NCBI GenBank assembly: GCA_902826835.1
Contig: CADEGH010000015.1
Location: forward strand, 46,075 to 110,074
Length of the DNA stretch: 64,000 nt
Direction: 5' to 3'
Source of the DNA: an uncultured bacterium
Lineage (GTDB): Bacteria; Planctomycetota; GCA-002687715
Both the position numbers and the translations under genes were made by a program. Numbering within the stretch: position 1 is the first letter of the stretch; each line of letters begins with the position of its first letter. Of this stretch, positions 42,140-51,970 are shown in pieces. The notes below the pieces were generated by a model that saw only the letters and a program-made list of their open reading frames with translations, did no database searches and was not told the DNA's origin.

Positions 42140-43825
42140 ATGGCAAAGACGGCCAAAAAGGCCTCCGGGAAGGGGCGGAAGTCCGCCGGGAAGAGCGCTG
42201 CGAAGGCGCCCAAGGTCGCAAAGAAAGCCACGAAAAAGGCGGCGGCCAAGGCTAAACCAGCCCCGAAAAAGGCGGCCGTGAAGGCCAAGGCAAAGCCGGC
42301 CCTGAAGAAAGCGGCCGCTCCAGCCGCTAAGGCCAAGCCAGCCGCCCCCCAAGCCGCCGCTCCCGCGGCCGCTCCAGCCCCCATGCGCTTGACCCAAAAG
42401 CCGGTGGTGAAGGCCCCGGCCAAGCCTGCTCCCAAGCCCAAGGCTCCGAAGGCAGCCAAGCCCGCTCCGGCTCCTGCTCCGGCGCCCGCCGCGGCATCGG
42501 CTCCGGAAGCGCCCGCTTCGACCGACATTCCTGGCCAGCCAAGGCGGACCCTGGTGCAGTCGAGCGCGGCTGCTCGGGTGTCCGCCGTCAAAACCGAAAC
42601 CGCGCCTGAACCGTCTAAGGGTCTGTCCGTCAAGGGCTGGGCGCACTCGGGGGGCATCAATCCCGAGACGTCCATCCTCCGCCATTTGCTGAACTGGCAC
42701 GGAGTGGTCGCGCCTCATACCGGCGAGCCCCTCTCGGAAGCGCTGGTTTTGGGTCTGGCGGGGGGCCTTGGCGGCTCCTATTGGGTCGATGAAATGTTTG
42801 GTTGGGTGGCCATCCGCATAGGCGGGCGGCACAACCCCCACGACATGCACGGCAAGTTCTTCGAGAACGCTTGTCAGCGCCTCGGGGTTCCGACCAATCG
42901 TCGCGAAAGCACGAGCACGAAGGCCGGTGAAGCCGCCCTGCGCGAGACCATCGCGATGGGGCAGCCCGGAATCGTGTGGGTCGGATTGGCCGGCATGCCT
43001 TACTTCGGATTGCCGCGCGAGTACGCCAAGGGCTGGGTGCATACCGTCCTCATCACCGGGGTCGACGACTCCAAGGGGAGCGTGCAGGTCTGCGACACTG
43101 CCCAGCGACCCCTGAGCTGCACCCTCGCGGATCTCGCCTACGCTCGGGCCGCAATCACCCTGCTCAAGAATCGGGTCATGACGATCGGCCCTCCCACCGA
43201 TCCAATCGACTTCAAGAAAGCGACCACCGAAGGCATCAAAGTTTGCATCGAAGGGTTGTCCAACCAGCCGATCGCGAACTTCGGCCTTTCGGCCTTCAAG
43301 AAGTGGGCGGACCTCGTCACGGACGAGACCGACAAAAAGGCTTGGCCAGCCGTCATGTCGCAGAGCGGCCGCATGTTGGCCTCCCTGGTCGAGGCCTACG
43401 AGAGTCTGGAAGTGAAGGGCACGGGCGGAGGCCTCTTGCGCCCGCTCTACGCCGACTTCCTCGTGGAGGCGGCCGAGATCACGAAGAAGCCGAGCCTTCT
43501 TCAGGCCTCCAACGCCTACCGTGAGGCCGGCGCCCTGTGGTCCAAGGTGGCGGATGCCCTGCTCCCCGAGCATCTCCCGACCCTGAAGGAAGCCCGCGGG
43601 ATCATCGATCGCCGGGCCAAGGTGTTCCGCGAGCAGAACGAAAGCGCGCTCACCGACATCAAGGGCTGCCACAGCAAGCTCAACGCGCTGCGGGATGCCG
43701 ACTCCAAGAGCCCGGCCTTGAAGGGCGACGACCTGAAGGCCTTCCTCAAAGAAATCGAGACGCGCATTCGCGTCGCCTACGAGGCCGAAGTCGAGGCCGT
43801 CCAAGCGCTGAAGAGCGCCCTTTAG
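42140..43825 (+). CDS. BtrH-like (BtrH_N/DUF4872) protein with histone-H1-like Lys/Ala/Pro tail
   Basis: 561 residues. Residues 1-110 are almost only Lys, Ala and Pro (AKKASGKGRKSAGKSAAKAP, then AAAKAKPAPKKAAVKAKAKP), resembling histone H1 and chlamydial Hc1 tails. After a Pro/Ala linker comes a BtrH_N-like domain: INPETSILRHLLNWHGVVAP, SEALVLGLAGGLGGSYWVDE, IRIGGRHNPHDMHGKFFENA and a C-terminal DUF4872-like part. BtrH transfers an acyl chain from a carrier protein in butirosin biosynthesis and is papain-like; related proteins are of unknown substrate. No carrier-protein or antibiotic genes are nearby. The basic tail may bind DNA, RNA or acidic polymers. Start at ATG 42140, with AAGG upstream. 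Confidence 0.78.
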   Translation: MAKTAKKASGKGRKSAGKSAAKAPKVAKKATKKAAAKAKPAPKKAAVKAKAKPALKKAAAPAAKAKPAAPQAAAPAAAPAPMRLTQKPVVKAPAKPAPKPKAPKAAKPAPAPAPAPAAASAPEAPASTDIPGQPRRTLVQSSAAARVSAVKTETAPEPSKGLSVKGWAHSGGINPETSILRHLLNWHGVVAPHTGEPLSEALVLGLAGGLGGSYWVDEMFGWVAIRIGGRHNPHDMHGKFFENACQRLGVPTNRRESTSTKAGEAALRETIAMGQPGIVWVGLAGMPYFGLPREYAKGWVHTVLITGVDDSKGSVQVCDTAQRPLSCTLADLAYARAAITLLKNRVMTIGPPTDPIDFKKATTEGIKVCIEGLSNQPIANFGLSAFKKWADLVTDETDKKAWPAVMSQSGRMLASLVEAYESLEVKGTGGGLLRPLYADFLVEAAEITKKPSLLQASNAYREAGALWSKVADALLPEHLPTLKEARGIIDRRAKVFREQNESALTDIKGCHSKLNALRDADSKSPALKGDDLKAFLKEIETRIRVAYEAEVEAVQALKSAL

Positions 43826-43951
43826 CCCGCCGTCGGGGTCGGCGATCTATCCCGACTCGCCCCTGAACCACGGCGCCTCCCTACCCAGTCGCACGGCGCC
43901 TCCACGCCCGTGGCAACCCCCGCCCATCACGACCCTGTGCGGGTACGCCCC

Positions 43952-45643
43952 TCAAAGCTCGGCGTCGATGAGATTGGCGACGGTCTCGGCGTCGGCGAGA
44001 GAGTTTTCGATGGCTGGGAGGGCCCAGTTGTCCTGGTTGGCGAAGTGGATGAGATCCTGGAATGGTCGACGCAATTCGTCGGTGACGCCATCGGCAATCA
44101 GGCCCGGGCTGGCGATCGGCATGGCGTGGCCCCATCGAGCCATCCGAATTTGCCGCACGGCGCTCGCGGGGACGTTGAGAGTCGCCAAGGCCGCGTGGAG
44201 TTTCGGAACGAACAGTGAGGCGTAGTGCTGCCAAGGATCGTTGAGCAGGAGAGAGAATCGCGCCGCGGGATACGGGAGTGGCCAGAAGAAGGTGAGGACA
44301 CCACGAGGGAGATTGGCGTCCCGCGCGTAGTGCCCACTCAAGACATCGACCGGACGCGACGCGGACTCGAACGCCCCCGAGGTCATGGGGAAGGTCGTGT
44401 CTCCGATGAGGAACAGATCGTAGAAGTCCCGCTCGATCGGCGCGTTGAGAAGCACATTGGCGACCAGATAGGCCGATGTCTCGAGCTGCTGCATGGCCGC
44501 GTACTTCGGAGGATCCAAGGCGGGCAGATCGTGGAGCACGTACTTACAAACATGCTTCGATCCCGCCATGACCACCTGTCTAGCTCGAAGAGTCCGCACC
44601 GCGCTCGTTTCGTCTACCCACGTCACATGCACTCTGGAGCCAACCCGGCGGACATCCACTACCCGAGCGCTGGTCCGATGGAGAGAAGGAGCCAAGGGCG
44701 GACGGCAAGCCGCGGCTTCCCTGAGTTCACGCCACAAGGCCCAAGCGAGGGCCGCGTTCCCGCCGGGGAACACCCACCGGCCATATTCCTCGGCAGCCAC
44801 GAAGTTCCACCCCGCCGCGGCCGAAATCTGCTCCATGCCCACCCCGAACGAGGAGTAGAAATAGGCTTGAATCCCCGCGGCCAGGAACGGCGTCAGGGGC
44901 ATGCCCATGCGCAGTTCGAGGTTGGTTCTGAAGTCGCTGCGATCGAGTTCTCGGACCGCCTCGGCGAGGACCGGGTCGGGTGAGAGCGGGATCTCCGGGT
45001 ACTCCGTTTCTGAAACCCCGGTGACCACCTCCGCATAGCGCCGAAACGCCTGCGCTTCCGCGGTGCCAAAGCCCGCCCCGGTCCAGTAGTCCTCGCGGAA
45101 GACCCCACCCACTTCCATGGGATCGGGAGGAAAGCTGCGCCGCTTGAGATGACTGAGCCCGAGCCTCCGGTACAGGCGGTAGGGAAACGTGCCCGGATCG
45201 GGTTCGATCACGTAAGCCGATCCCAAGGAGTAAGAAGTTCCCCGCCAGCGCTCTCCCAACGCGTTGCCGCCATACCTTGGGCGAAGCTCGAAGAGGACTG
45301 GATGATGTCTCCGGAGCAGATAGGCGGTGGTCAGGCCGGAGATTCCCCCTCCGACGATCGCCACGTCGACATCTTCGCTCGGCGCGGGCAGGCTCCCGCT
45401 AAAGCTGACATGGAACGGAATGCTCTGCGGATCGACGAAATCGTCACCATAAAACCAGGGTGCAAACGGCAAACCGTCGACGAGGACCGATTGCGGCGAG
45501 GTCGGAACCGAGAGGATTGGAGACTGGCCCGAAAAGAGGGGCGGAGAGGGAATCGCGCGGCTCGTCGCTAGTCCCGATTTCGCGGCCAATCCCCAGCCCA
45601 GCGCGCCGAGTCCACTCTGAAGAAACTTGCGTCGCGTCGGCAT
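43952..45643 (-). CDS. Tat-exported FAD-dependent amine-oxidase-like oxidoreductase
   Basis: 563 residues. Twin-arginine signal MPTRRKFLQSGLGALGWGLA. After about 90 residues comes the FAD-binding fold DVAIVGGGISGLTTAYLLRR then FELRPRYGGNALGERWRG, the pattern of flavin-containing amine oxidases and phytoene-desaturase-like proteins. A conserved VVMAGSKHVCKYVLHDLPAL and a C-terminal part with PGLIADGVTDELRRPFQDLI and FANQDNWALPAIENSLADAE complete the FAD site. The substrate is unknown; planctomycetes have many such exported enzymes. Start at 45643 is supported by AGGAGA; the frame runs on upstream through the divergent glcD as a shadow. Confidence 0.88.
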   Translation of the reverse strand: MPTRRKFLQSGLGALGWGLAAKSGLATSRAIPSPPLFSGQSPILSVPTSPQSVLVDGLPFAPWFYGDDFVDPQSIPFHVSFSGSLPAPSEDVDVAIVGGGISGLTTAYLLRRHHPVLFELRPRYGGNALGERWRGTSYSLGSAYVIEPDPGTFPYRLYRRLGLSHLKRRSFPPDPMEVGGVFREDYWTGAGFGTAEAQAFRRYAEVVTGVSETEYPEIPLSPDPVLAEAVRELDRSDFRTNLELRMGMPLTPFLAAGIQAYFYSSFGVGMEQISAAAGWNFVAAEEYGRWVFPGGNAALAWALWRELREAAACRPPLAPSLHRTSARVVDVRRVGSRVHVTWVDETSAVRTLRARQVVMAGSKHVCKYVLHDLPALDPPKYAAMQQLETSAYLVANVLLNAPIERDFYDLFLIGDTTFPMTSGAFESASRPVDVLSGHYARDANLPRGVLTFFWPLPYPAARFSLLLNDPWQHYASLFVPKLHAALATLNVPASAVRQIRMARWGHAMPIASPGLIADGVTDELRRPFQDLIHFANQDNWALPAIENSLADAETVANLIDAEL

Positions 45644-45784
45644 GAGTCGGTCTCCTGGAAGGTCGCCGTCGTTCCTCCTCGCCGCGATGCCGGGGGACCA
45701 ACCGCGCGCGCTCCAGTCTACCGGCCCCCCGGGAAGGAGTGCGTCCGAAGAGCGAGCAAAGCCCGCCGGAGCTAAGCTCAAGGC

Positions 45785-47212
45785 ATGGTCCCCCCGACGC
45801 TGCTGCACGATTTTGAGCGACTTCTCGGCCCGGACCGCTGCTTGACAGATCCCGGTGTACTTCTTGCCTACGAGTGTGACGGCCTGACCCACTTCAAAGT
45901 GCGACCCTCCGCCGTCGTCTTTCCGACCACGACCGCCGAGGTTCAGGCCATCGTGCGGGCGTGTGTGAAGGCCGAGATCCCGTTCACACCGAGAGGGGCC
46001 GGTACCGGGCTGAGCGGGGGGGCGGTTCCGGCGCAAGGCGGCGTGCTCATCGAGTTCGCGCGGATGAATCGGATCCTCCTCGTCGACGCCGAGAACCGAG
46101 TGGCGGTGGTTCAGCCTGGTGTGGTCAACGCGCGACTCTCCGAAACCGTCCGGCCACTCGGACTCGCTTACGCCCCTGACCCCTCCAGTCAAACCGTGTG
46201 CACGCTCGGCGGCAACGCGGCTGAAAACTCGGGCGGTCCGCATTGCCTCAAGTACGGTGCCACGACGAATCACCTGGTCGCGCTCGAAGTGGTTCTCCCT
46301 GACGGCGACGTGGTGCGCCTGGGCTCCGAGCGAGCCTTCGACAACGGTATCGATTTGCGGGGACTTCTGATCGGGAGCGAAGGCACGCTCGGCCTCGTCA
46401 CGGAAATCACTTGCCGCCTGGTGCCGATCCCGGCGCGCATCGAAACGCTGCTCGCTCCCTTTGCCACGATCGTCGACGCCTGCCGGGCCGTTTCCGCCAT
46501 CATCGCCGCGGGGATCCTGCCCGCCGCGCTCGAAGCTTTGGACGAGCGCACGATCAAGGCCGTGGAATCGAGCGTCTACCGTGCGGGTTATCCGGCCAAC
46601 GCAGGCGGCGTGTTGCTCGTCGAACTCGACGGGCATCCCGCGGAAGTGGACGCCCAGAGCGCTCGCATCCGGGAGATCCTTCTCGAACACGGGGCCTTCA
46701 ACATCGAGGCGGCCAACGATCCCGTCCACCGCGCGAAGCTCTGGAAGGGACGCAAAGGTGCGTTCGGGGCGATGGGCCGACTCGCGCCCGATCTCTACGT
46801 TCAAGATGCCGTGGTTCCCCGTTCCAAGCTCCCCGAAGTGCTGCCGGCAATTGGTCGGATCTGCGACGAGCTCGGGCTGCCCCTGGCCAATGTCTTCCAC
46901 GCGGGAGAAGGGAATTTGCATCCCAACATCAGTTACGACGGCCGGGATCCCGACCAGGTGGCGCGGGTCGTCGAAGCCGGCCGACGCATCATGATGGTCT
47001 GCCTCGAGGCGGGAGGGACGCTGTCGGGCGAACACGGGATCGGCCTTGAAAAGCAGGAGTTCATGCCGCTCCTGTTCCAAGACGACGACCTACAATCCAT
47101 GCGTCTCGCGCGGGCCGCCTTCAACCCGCAGGAGTTGCTAAACCCCGGCAAGATCCTGCCCACTCCCCGCGCTTGCGTGGAAGTCCGCAGTGCCGCCAGG
47201 AAGCCGGCATGA
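45785..47212 (+). CDS. glcD: Glycolate oxidase subunit GlcD (FAD-binding)
   Basis: 475 residues. FAD-linked oxidase of the vanillyl-alcohol-oxidase fold: PRGAGTGLSGGAVPAQGGVL (FAD pyrophosphate site), TLGGNAAENSGGPHCLKYGA, LLIGSEGTLGLVTEITCRLV, and the C-terminal metal/substrate region VFHAGEGNLHPNISYDGRDP then GGTLSGEHGIGLEKQEFM. GlcD oxidises glycolate (or D-lactate) to the 2-oxoacid, working with GlcE and GlcF. The stop overlaps the glcE start (ATGA). GlcF is not adjacent but 9 kb downstream in the same direction. D-lactate as substrate cannot be excluded. Confidence 0.94.
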   Translation: MVPPTLLHDFERLLGPDRCLTDPGVLLAYECDGLTHFKVRPSAVVFPTTTAEVQAIVRACVKAEIPFTPRGAGTGLSGGAVPAQGGVLIEFARMNRILLVDAENRVAVVQPGVVNARLSETVRPLGLAYAPDPSSQTVCTLGGNAAENSGGPHCLKYGATTNHLVALEVVLPDGDVVRLGSERAFDNGIDLRGLLIGSEGTLGLVTEITCRLVPIPARIETLLAPFATIVDACRAVSAIIAAGILPAALEALDERTIKAVESSVYRAGYPANAGGVLLVELDGHPAEVDAQSARIREILLEHGAFNIEAANDPVHRAKLWKGRKGAFGAMGRLAPDLYVQDAVVPRSKLPEVLPAIGRICDELGLPLANVFHAGEGNLHPNISYDGRDPDQVARVVEAGRRIMMVCLEAGGTLSGEHGIGLEKQEFMPLLFQDDDLQSMRLARAAFNPQELLNPGKILPTPRACVEVRSAARKPA

Positions 47213-48465
47213 TCGAATCCCTCCTGCGGCGATTCGGGGCGCTCCTCGGCGACAAGTCGGTCAAACCGGTGCTCGTCGACGACGGAGAGACCGCGCCGCA
47301 TCCTCCCCCGTGTGTGCACCTTCTGCCGCGCTCCCAGGACGAACTCGTTGCCTGCGTGCGACTTGCCTTCGAGGAGAGGGTGAGGGTCCAACCCGTGGGA
47401 GGCAATTCCGCCCCCTCTGCTTTCCGGCGCGATCCCGACCCCTATCTCCTCCTTTCGACCGAGTTCTTGGACCGAGTGATCGAACATGCGGCGGAAGACC
47501 TCACAGTGACCGTCGAGGCCGGACTCGCGATCGATGAACTCTCCGACCAACTCCGCCCCGCCGGGCAAAAACTCCCCTTCGTCAACTCGCGCGGGCCCCG
47601 CTCGACGATCGGCGGCCACTTGGCAGTCGGCCAGGACGGGCCGACCGCGAAGGCCTACGGGCGTCTCCGCGATCAGATCTTGGGAATGACTGTCGTGCAC
47701 GGGGACGGTCGAGTCGCGCGCACGGGCGGCCGGGTCGTGAAGAATGTCACCGGATTCGATCTCGCGAAGCTCTACGTGGGCTCTCGCGGCGCCTTCGGGA
47801 TCGTGCTGCAAACCACCCTGCGACTACGGGCGGAGGAGCGAGCGGCGTGTCGCATCGAATTCGACTTCGCGGATTTGAAGGATGCCCTCCTCGCTGGTGC
47901 GACCCTGCGCGCTCGAGCTCCCGATCTGTTCTCCCTCCAGCTCGCCCACGCCGCGGGCAAAAGTCCCTGGCGCATCCAGGTTCGACTCCGAGGCGAGGAG
48001 GCGTTGGTGGAAGCGCTTGGAGAGGAATGTTTCGCCCTGGTTCGGGGCGATGACGATCGACGAATCCTCCCTGACCAAACGGGCGCGGTGGCTCCGACCG
48101 AATCCACACAGTGGCGCGAGCTTCGCGCGGGGATTCGTCCGTCCGAGATCGCCCCGCTGCTGAACTCCCTCGATTCGGAGTTTCTCTCGCGGGTCTCCTT
48201 CGTCGCCGATCTCGAAACCGGGCTCGTTCGCATGCAGAGCGACCCGGAGACGTGGGACCACTACTTGATCCCCGCCTCTTCATTCACCGGCGCCTTGGCC
48301 CCGCTCACCCCGGCTCTCACTGGCGATTTCGACTTGATCGAGGCTCACGCCTGGAATGTGTTGTTCCCTTGGACCGCGCCGACCCGGGCTGCTGAGGCCG
48401 TGGTCTCGCGCCTGAAGTCCAATTTCGATCCATCGGCCGTTCTGCCGAAGCCGCCGGCTTATTAG
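47209..48465 (+). CDS. glcE: Glycolate oxidase subunit GlcE (FAD-binding)
   Basis: 418 residues, a shorter paralogue of GlcD that forms the second flavin subunit. Recognisable: VQPVGGNSAPSAF (weak FAD loop), VNSRGPRSTIGGHLAVGQDG, MTVVHGDGRVARTGGRVVKN then VTGFDLAKLYVGSRGAFGIV, and a C-terminal FPWTAPTRAAEAVVSRLKSN ending in a Pro-rich tail. Start ATG overlaps the glcD TGA, so translation is coupled. It converges on an exported-protein gene only 22 bp away. Confidence 0.9.
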   Translation: MIESLLRRFGALLGDKSVKPVLVDDGETAPHPPPCVHLLPRSQDELVACVRLAFEERVRVQPVGGNSAPSAFRRDPDPYLLLSTEFLDRVIEHAAEDLTVTVEAGLAIDELSDQLRPAGQKLPFVNSRGPRSTIGGHLAVGQDGPTAKAYGRLRDQILGMTVVHGDGRVARTGGRVVKNVTGFDLAKLYVGSRGAFGIVLQTTLRLRAEERAACRIEFDFADLKDALLAGATLRARAPDLFSLQLAHAAGKSPWRIQVRLRGEEALVEALGEECFALVRGDDDRRILPDQTGAVAPTESTQWRELRAGIRPSEIAPLLNSLDSEFLSRVSFVADLETGLVRMQSDPETWDHYLIPASSFTGALAPLTPALTGDFDLIEAHAWNVLFPWTAPTRAAEAVVSRLKSNFDPSAVLPKPPAY

Positions 48466-48487
48466 GCGACGATCCCGGTCGACGACC

Positions 48488-50296
48488 TCACCTCCGCGGT
48501 AAACTTGGCAAAAGACGGCCCGCCATGAGCCCGATCGCCACTCCCAGGTCGACCGGGCCACGCAATGAGAAGGTCGCGGAGGTCGGTGCGCGCGTCAGGT
48601 GGAATCCGATCGGCCCGAGGTGGGGAGCGAGGCGGTCCATCGGCGGAAAATCGAGCCAGTCAATTCCCAAGCTGCCCGACTTCGCGCCGTCGCTTTGCGC
48701 CTGGAGCCACGGGACCGCGACGTCGTAGGCCATGCCCACCAGGAACTTCGTGTCGACCCAGCCCAAGACCACCCGTTCGTCTTGGGCACTGTGCAGAGAC
48801 GCTAGAGCGGCCCACTCCGGAAGGGAGGTGAGGCGAGGGTTGGGCGTGGCCCGCGCCAAGATGAGGTTCTTCATCGCCTGGGGCCACAGAGTCAACACGA
48901 GCCGCCCCTCGAGGATGGCCAAGGCGAGGAGATTGTCCTTCGGGTCCTCTCCCCAAAGAGAAAAAGGACTCGGGACATCCGCCCGTAAGAGGAAGATCTT
49001 GTGGCCTCGGAAATCGATCGTGCGCACGCACGAGGGCTTCCCGTCGCTCGCAGCATGGGTGAGTACCGACTTTTCCACGAGGGCCGCATCCCCACAGGGC
49101 ATCCACATCCCGACGTCGGGTAGCGGTCCTTGCGGCCGCGGCAGTGCGAACAGCCCAAGCTCGCGATCCTGCGGCTCGGCGCCGCCACTGATGGACAGGA
49201 GGAGGTTGAGAGCATCGGCGCCGAAGACCGCTTTGATCGCCGCCGCACCCGGCGTTCGCTGCCAAAGCTCCGCGCGTGCCGCCGCGACGAGCAGCGATCC
49301 GGCGGGCAGGAAGTCCGCATCCGGTGGGAGTGTAGTGGGAGGGGAGCTTTCCTTCCCGGGCGGTGCTTCCTCGCGCCACTGGGCCAATCCGAGATCCACG
49401 AGATTGGGCCCGTCGAGGCTGAATCCGAGCGAGATCGTGGCCGGCCAGGCGAACCGCGCAGGCAAATTGAGGCCGAGCGCTTTGAGCTTCGCCACGACAT
49501 CTTGATCGCGGGCGAGTTTTTCGGCCTCGACGTGCACGAAGCCCCACGTTCGATCGTTCACGATCCGACTCCGGGCGGCGACAAACTCGGGCTGAGTGCC
49601 GAGGCCATCGGTCCGTGCCGGGTCTTTCGAGCGGCGCACCGCACCTTCGAGCACGGAACGCTCGGTAGCCAAAAGCAAATGCTTTTCGTGCACGATCCAA
49701 AACAGGGCCGGCCTGCCCGGCTCCGCCGAGACGAATCGTCTTCCTTTGATTCCCTCGACTTGGATCTCTTGAAACTCGTGGCGGAATTTCTCCCCGAGCG
49801 CTTCCTCGACATTCGCAACCAGCGTCGATGCTGCATCCGATCCGGATCCCACCTTCCAGGTGACGAGCAACAGCGGGATCTGCATCGAAGGCAAACCGGG
49901 CGGTGCGAGCTCGCGGTATCCCTGAAAGCTGATGGTAGTGGGAGCGAGGAGGATCGGGCGCAATTCGTCGAGAGGGAGCCCCACCACCGAAGCCAAGAGA
50001 TTGGCCAGGTTGGTCCTGAGCTCGGCCAGAAGATTGGTGCTTCCGCTGAGGACCCGCTTCACCTCGGGATCGCGCAACAGGCGCGCGATGGAGAGTTCCG
50101 CGCCATGTTTCAAGAACGGCGCCAACGAAAACTCCGCGTGCACGACTGTGCCGCGGGGCAGCCAATCGGCCACGATCGGCTCCCGTTTGGCGACTCCAAG
50201 TTCGGGAGCCTGAGCCGGCAGCCGCGACATCGCCACGCAAACCGCGAGGACGCAGAGCACTCGGAATGGAATCGGCGCGAAAGGACGTCGAGACAC
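48488..50296 (-). CDS. Exported protein of unknown function (DUF3352-like style)
   Basis: 602 residues with signal peptide (FRVLCVLAVCVAMSRLPAQ). The mature sequence has repeated units with large beta strands: LLLATERSVLEGAVRRSKDP, FAWPATISLGFSLDGPNLVD, FLPAGSLLVAAARAELWQRT, and a C-terminal Gly-rich hydrophobic stretch that could anchor it. The self-description of 'adjusting' propeller-free beta proteins with LLLATER-like motifs is typical of planctomycete DUF3352-like proteins; no catalytic residues are known. The GTG start follows GAGGTGA. Assignment to the family is tentative. Confidence 0.65.
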   Translation of the reverse strand: MSRRPFAPIPFRVLCVLAVCVAMSRLPAQAPELGVAKREPIVADWLPRGTVVHAEFSLAPFLKHGAELSIARLLRDPEVKRVLSGSTNLLAELRTNLANLLASVVGLPLDELRPILLAPTTISFQGYRELAPPGLPSMQIPLLLVTWKVGSGSDAASTLVANVEEALGEKFRHEFQEIQVEGIKGRRFVSAEPGRPALFWIVHEKHLLLATERSVLEGAVRRSKDPARTDGLGTQPEFVAARSRIVNDRTWGFVHVEAEKLARDQDVVAKLKALGLNLPARFAWPATISLGFSLDGPNLVDLGLAQWREEAPPGKESSPPTTLPPDADFLPAGSLLVAAARAELWQRTPGAAAIKAVFGADALNLLLSISGGAEPQDRELGLFALPRPQGPLPDVGMWMPCGDAALVEKSVLTHAASDGKPSCVRTIDFRGHKIFLLRADVPSPFSLWGEDPKDNLLALAILEGRLVLTLWPQAMKNLILARATPNPRLTSLPEWAALASLHSAQDERVVLGWVDTKFLVGMAYDVAVPWLQAQSDGAKSGSLGIDWLDFPPMDRLAPHLGPIGFHLTRAPTSATFSLRGPVDLGVAIGLMAGRLLPSLPRR

Positions 50297-50410
50297 GGAT
50301 CACCTCGGAACGCGAGCGCCCCGAATTCGGAAGAAGCATTCCGGGGTGGCGCCCACTGCCCAATCCTACCCTCAGGGGGGAATCAGGCGCGGGCGAGATC
50401 GTCCCGCCAC

Positions 50411-50448
50411 CAACGAACAAGGCCCCGACTCCCGGGGGAATCAGGGCC
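50411..50448 (-). terminator. Intrinsic terminator of the exported-protein gene at 50495-51637
   Basis: On the minus strand an 11-bp stem (50438-50448 with 50421-50431, including two G-U pairs) encloses a C/G-rich loop and is followed by TTGTTCG. It lies about 45 bp past the stop codon. Confidence 0.6.
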
Positions 50449-50494
50449 CTGCAACCTCGCCCGGGGCGAAGTGCGTCGATTTCGCCGAATCGAC

Positions 50495-51637
50495 TCAGTT
50501 CATGCTGATCGGATTGCCGCTCGCGTCCAGGGTGAAGAGGATCTGGAGGTTGTCGAGGTCGTGCCGCGAGGCCCCCACGCCGGTGAACAGCTCGAAGGGA
50601 GCCTTGCTGCCATTCAACGGGTTACTGAAGTTGTTGGTCGCGCCCAGGCTCAAATTGTAAGCGGTGGCAACGGTGGAACTGGTCCCGGAGGACAGTCCGA
50701 CCAAGGCGTCGTTGGAGCCGATCACCCCGTAGTCGAAGGTGATGGTGGACGGGGTCAGCGTGACCTTGAAGGAGTTCAGATTGGTCGGCGTTTCGAATTC
50801 GGGCACAGCGTTCCAGCAGAACTCCGCGATCTCCGCGCCAGGTACCGAGATGTCCACGAAGGTCGTCATCTGGCCGGCCGACGCGACCATGTCGTCGAAG
50901 AGCGGGGCGATTTTTGCCCCGCCCAGCGCGCCCGTCAGGTCGGCCACACTCTCGCTGAAGTCGGTGAAGGCGTTCTGAGTGAGATAGCCGTTGGAGCCCA
51001 CGAACACTTGGGTCATCGAAATTCCGTACAACCGAAACCAGGTGGAGCCTGCGGTGGGTAACAGGCTGACCGGCGTCGACGTGTCGTCTCCGACTCCCGT
51101 CACGGCAACTGCGCCGACGTTGCACGCCGGATTAGCGGCGGCGAGGTTTGGATCCTGGAGAACGAGGAGGCTGAACGCTGCGGTCAGATTGAAACCACCA
51201 GCGTAACTCGCGCCAGACACCACCCCTTGCAAGGGTAGGGCACCAAGCGTGGCGGGTGCGTTGGGGATCGTCAGGGTGAAGTTGCCCGCAGCGCTGGTCA
51301 CCATGAACTGACTGAGCCAGCCGTTGGATCCGGTGACCCCGTCCAGAAGGAAGGTGAGGGCGGACGTGAGGCTGAGGTCCACCACATTGTTCGCTCCGAG
51401 GATGAGCGTGCCCGGAGCGCAAGCCGCATCCGTCGCGAGAACGATCGGCGATCCCGGCTGAGCCGAGTAGGCCACGGTAAGACCAACGCCGGTGCCGGAG
51501 AGGACGTTGATGCAGCTCGTAGCGCCCGCCCCGTTGCCGTTGATCGTGAGTTGATTGAAGGAAGCAGTGTTCGTGGTTTGTCCCACCACGATCGACGCCG
51601 TCGCGGCGACGGCCAAGAGATACTTCGGAAACGTCAT
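50495..51637 (-). CDS. Exported beta-rich surface-type protein of unknown function
   Basis: 380 residues with signal peptide MTFPKYLLAVAATASIVVGQ. Low charge and rich in Thr, Ser, Asn and Ala. The second half includes VFVGSNGYLTQNAFTDFSES and GAKIAPLFDDMVASAGQMTT, which resemble the NIDO-like or choice-of-anchor domain of secreted planctomycete proteins, as in the protein at 18165-19874. An AGGAG lies about 11 bases before the ATG. The frame is open for 70 codons upstream, but that part lacks a signal and a ribosome binding site. No enzymatic motif; probably an extracellular binding or matrix protein. Confidence 0.75.
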   Translation of the reverse strand: MTFPKYLLAVAATASIVVGQTTNTASFNQLTINGNGAGATSCINVLSGTGVGLTVAYSAQPGSPIVLATDAACAPGTLILGANNVVDLSLTSALTFLLDGVTGSNGWLSQFMVTSAAGNFTLTIPNAPATLGALPLQGVVSGASYAGGFNLTAAFSLLVLQDPNLAAANPACNVGAVAVTGVGDDTSTPVSLLPTAGSTWFRLYGISMTQVFVGSNGYLTQNAFTDFSESVADLTGALGGAKIAPLFDDMVASAGQMTTFVDISVPGAEIAEFCWNAVPEFETPTNLNSFKVTLTPSTITFDYGVIGSNDALVGLSSGTSSTVATAYNLSLGATNNFSNPLNGSKAPFELFTGVGASRHDLDNLQILFTLDASGNPISMN

Positions 51638-51970
51638 TGGGCTCGGGGCTCCTGAGGCAACCGGCCACTCAGTTCTCCCACGAATTCGAGGAGGCGGAAC
51701 TGGCGTAGTCGGCGGGTTCGAATGGGGAAACCGATTGAACGAGCATAGGACTCCGTCGGCCAGGGCGCGAAAAAGTTTCATGATTTGAGGCCTCCCCGGT
51801 CCCCGTCCCTGCCGCCCTTCGCCCTCGTTCTCCTCGGTCGACGCCTCCATCACCCCCTGTCCAATAACTGAACCCGAGCGCGCGAGACCTTACCCTCGTG
51901 TCCCAATCGTTGTTCCAGCAGGGACTTACGCGCTTCGCGTTCGTGGCACAGGCCATGCTTGTAGAAGCAC
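51638..51970. other. Divergent intergenic region without a recognisable gene
   Basis: About 330 bases between two divergent exported-protein genes. Open frames exist in several phases but none has a good start, ribosome binding site or family resemblance. It must carry both promoters; I cannot place them. No repeat or strong hairpin seen. Confidence 0.5.

Noticed and set aside
45644..47080. Upstream extension of the FAD oxidoreductase frame antisense to glcD
   Set aside because: The Tat signal and an AGGAGA site fix the start at 45643; the extension lies wholly opposite a conserved gene.
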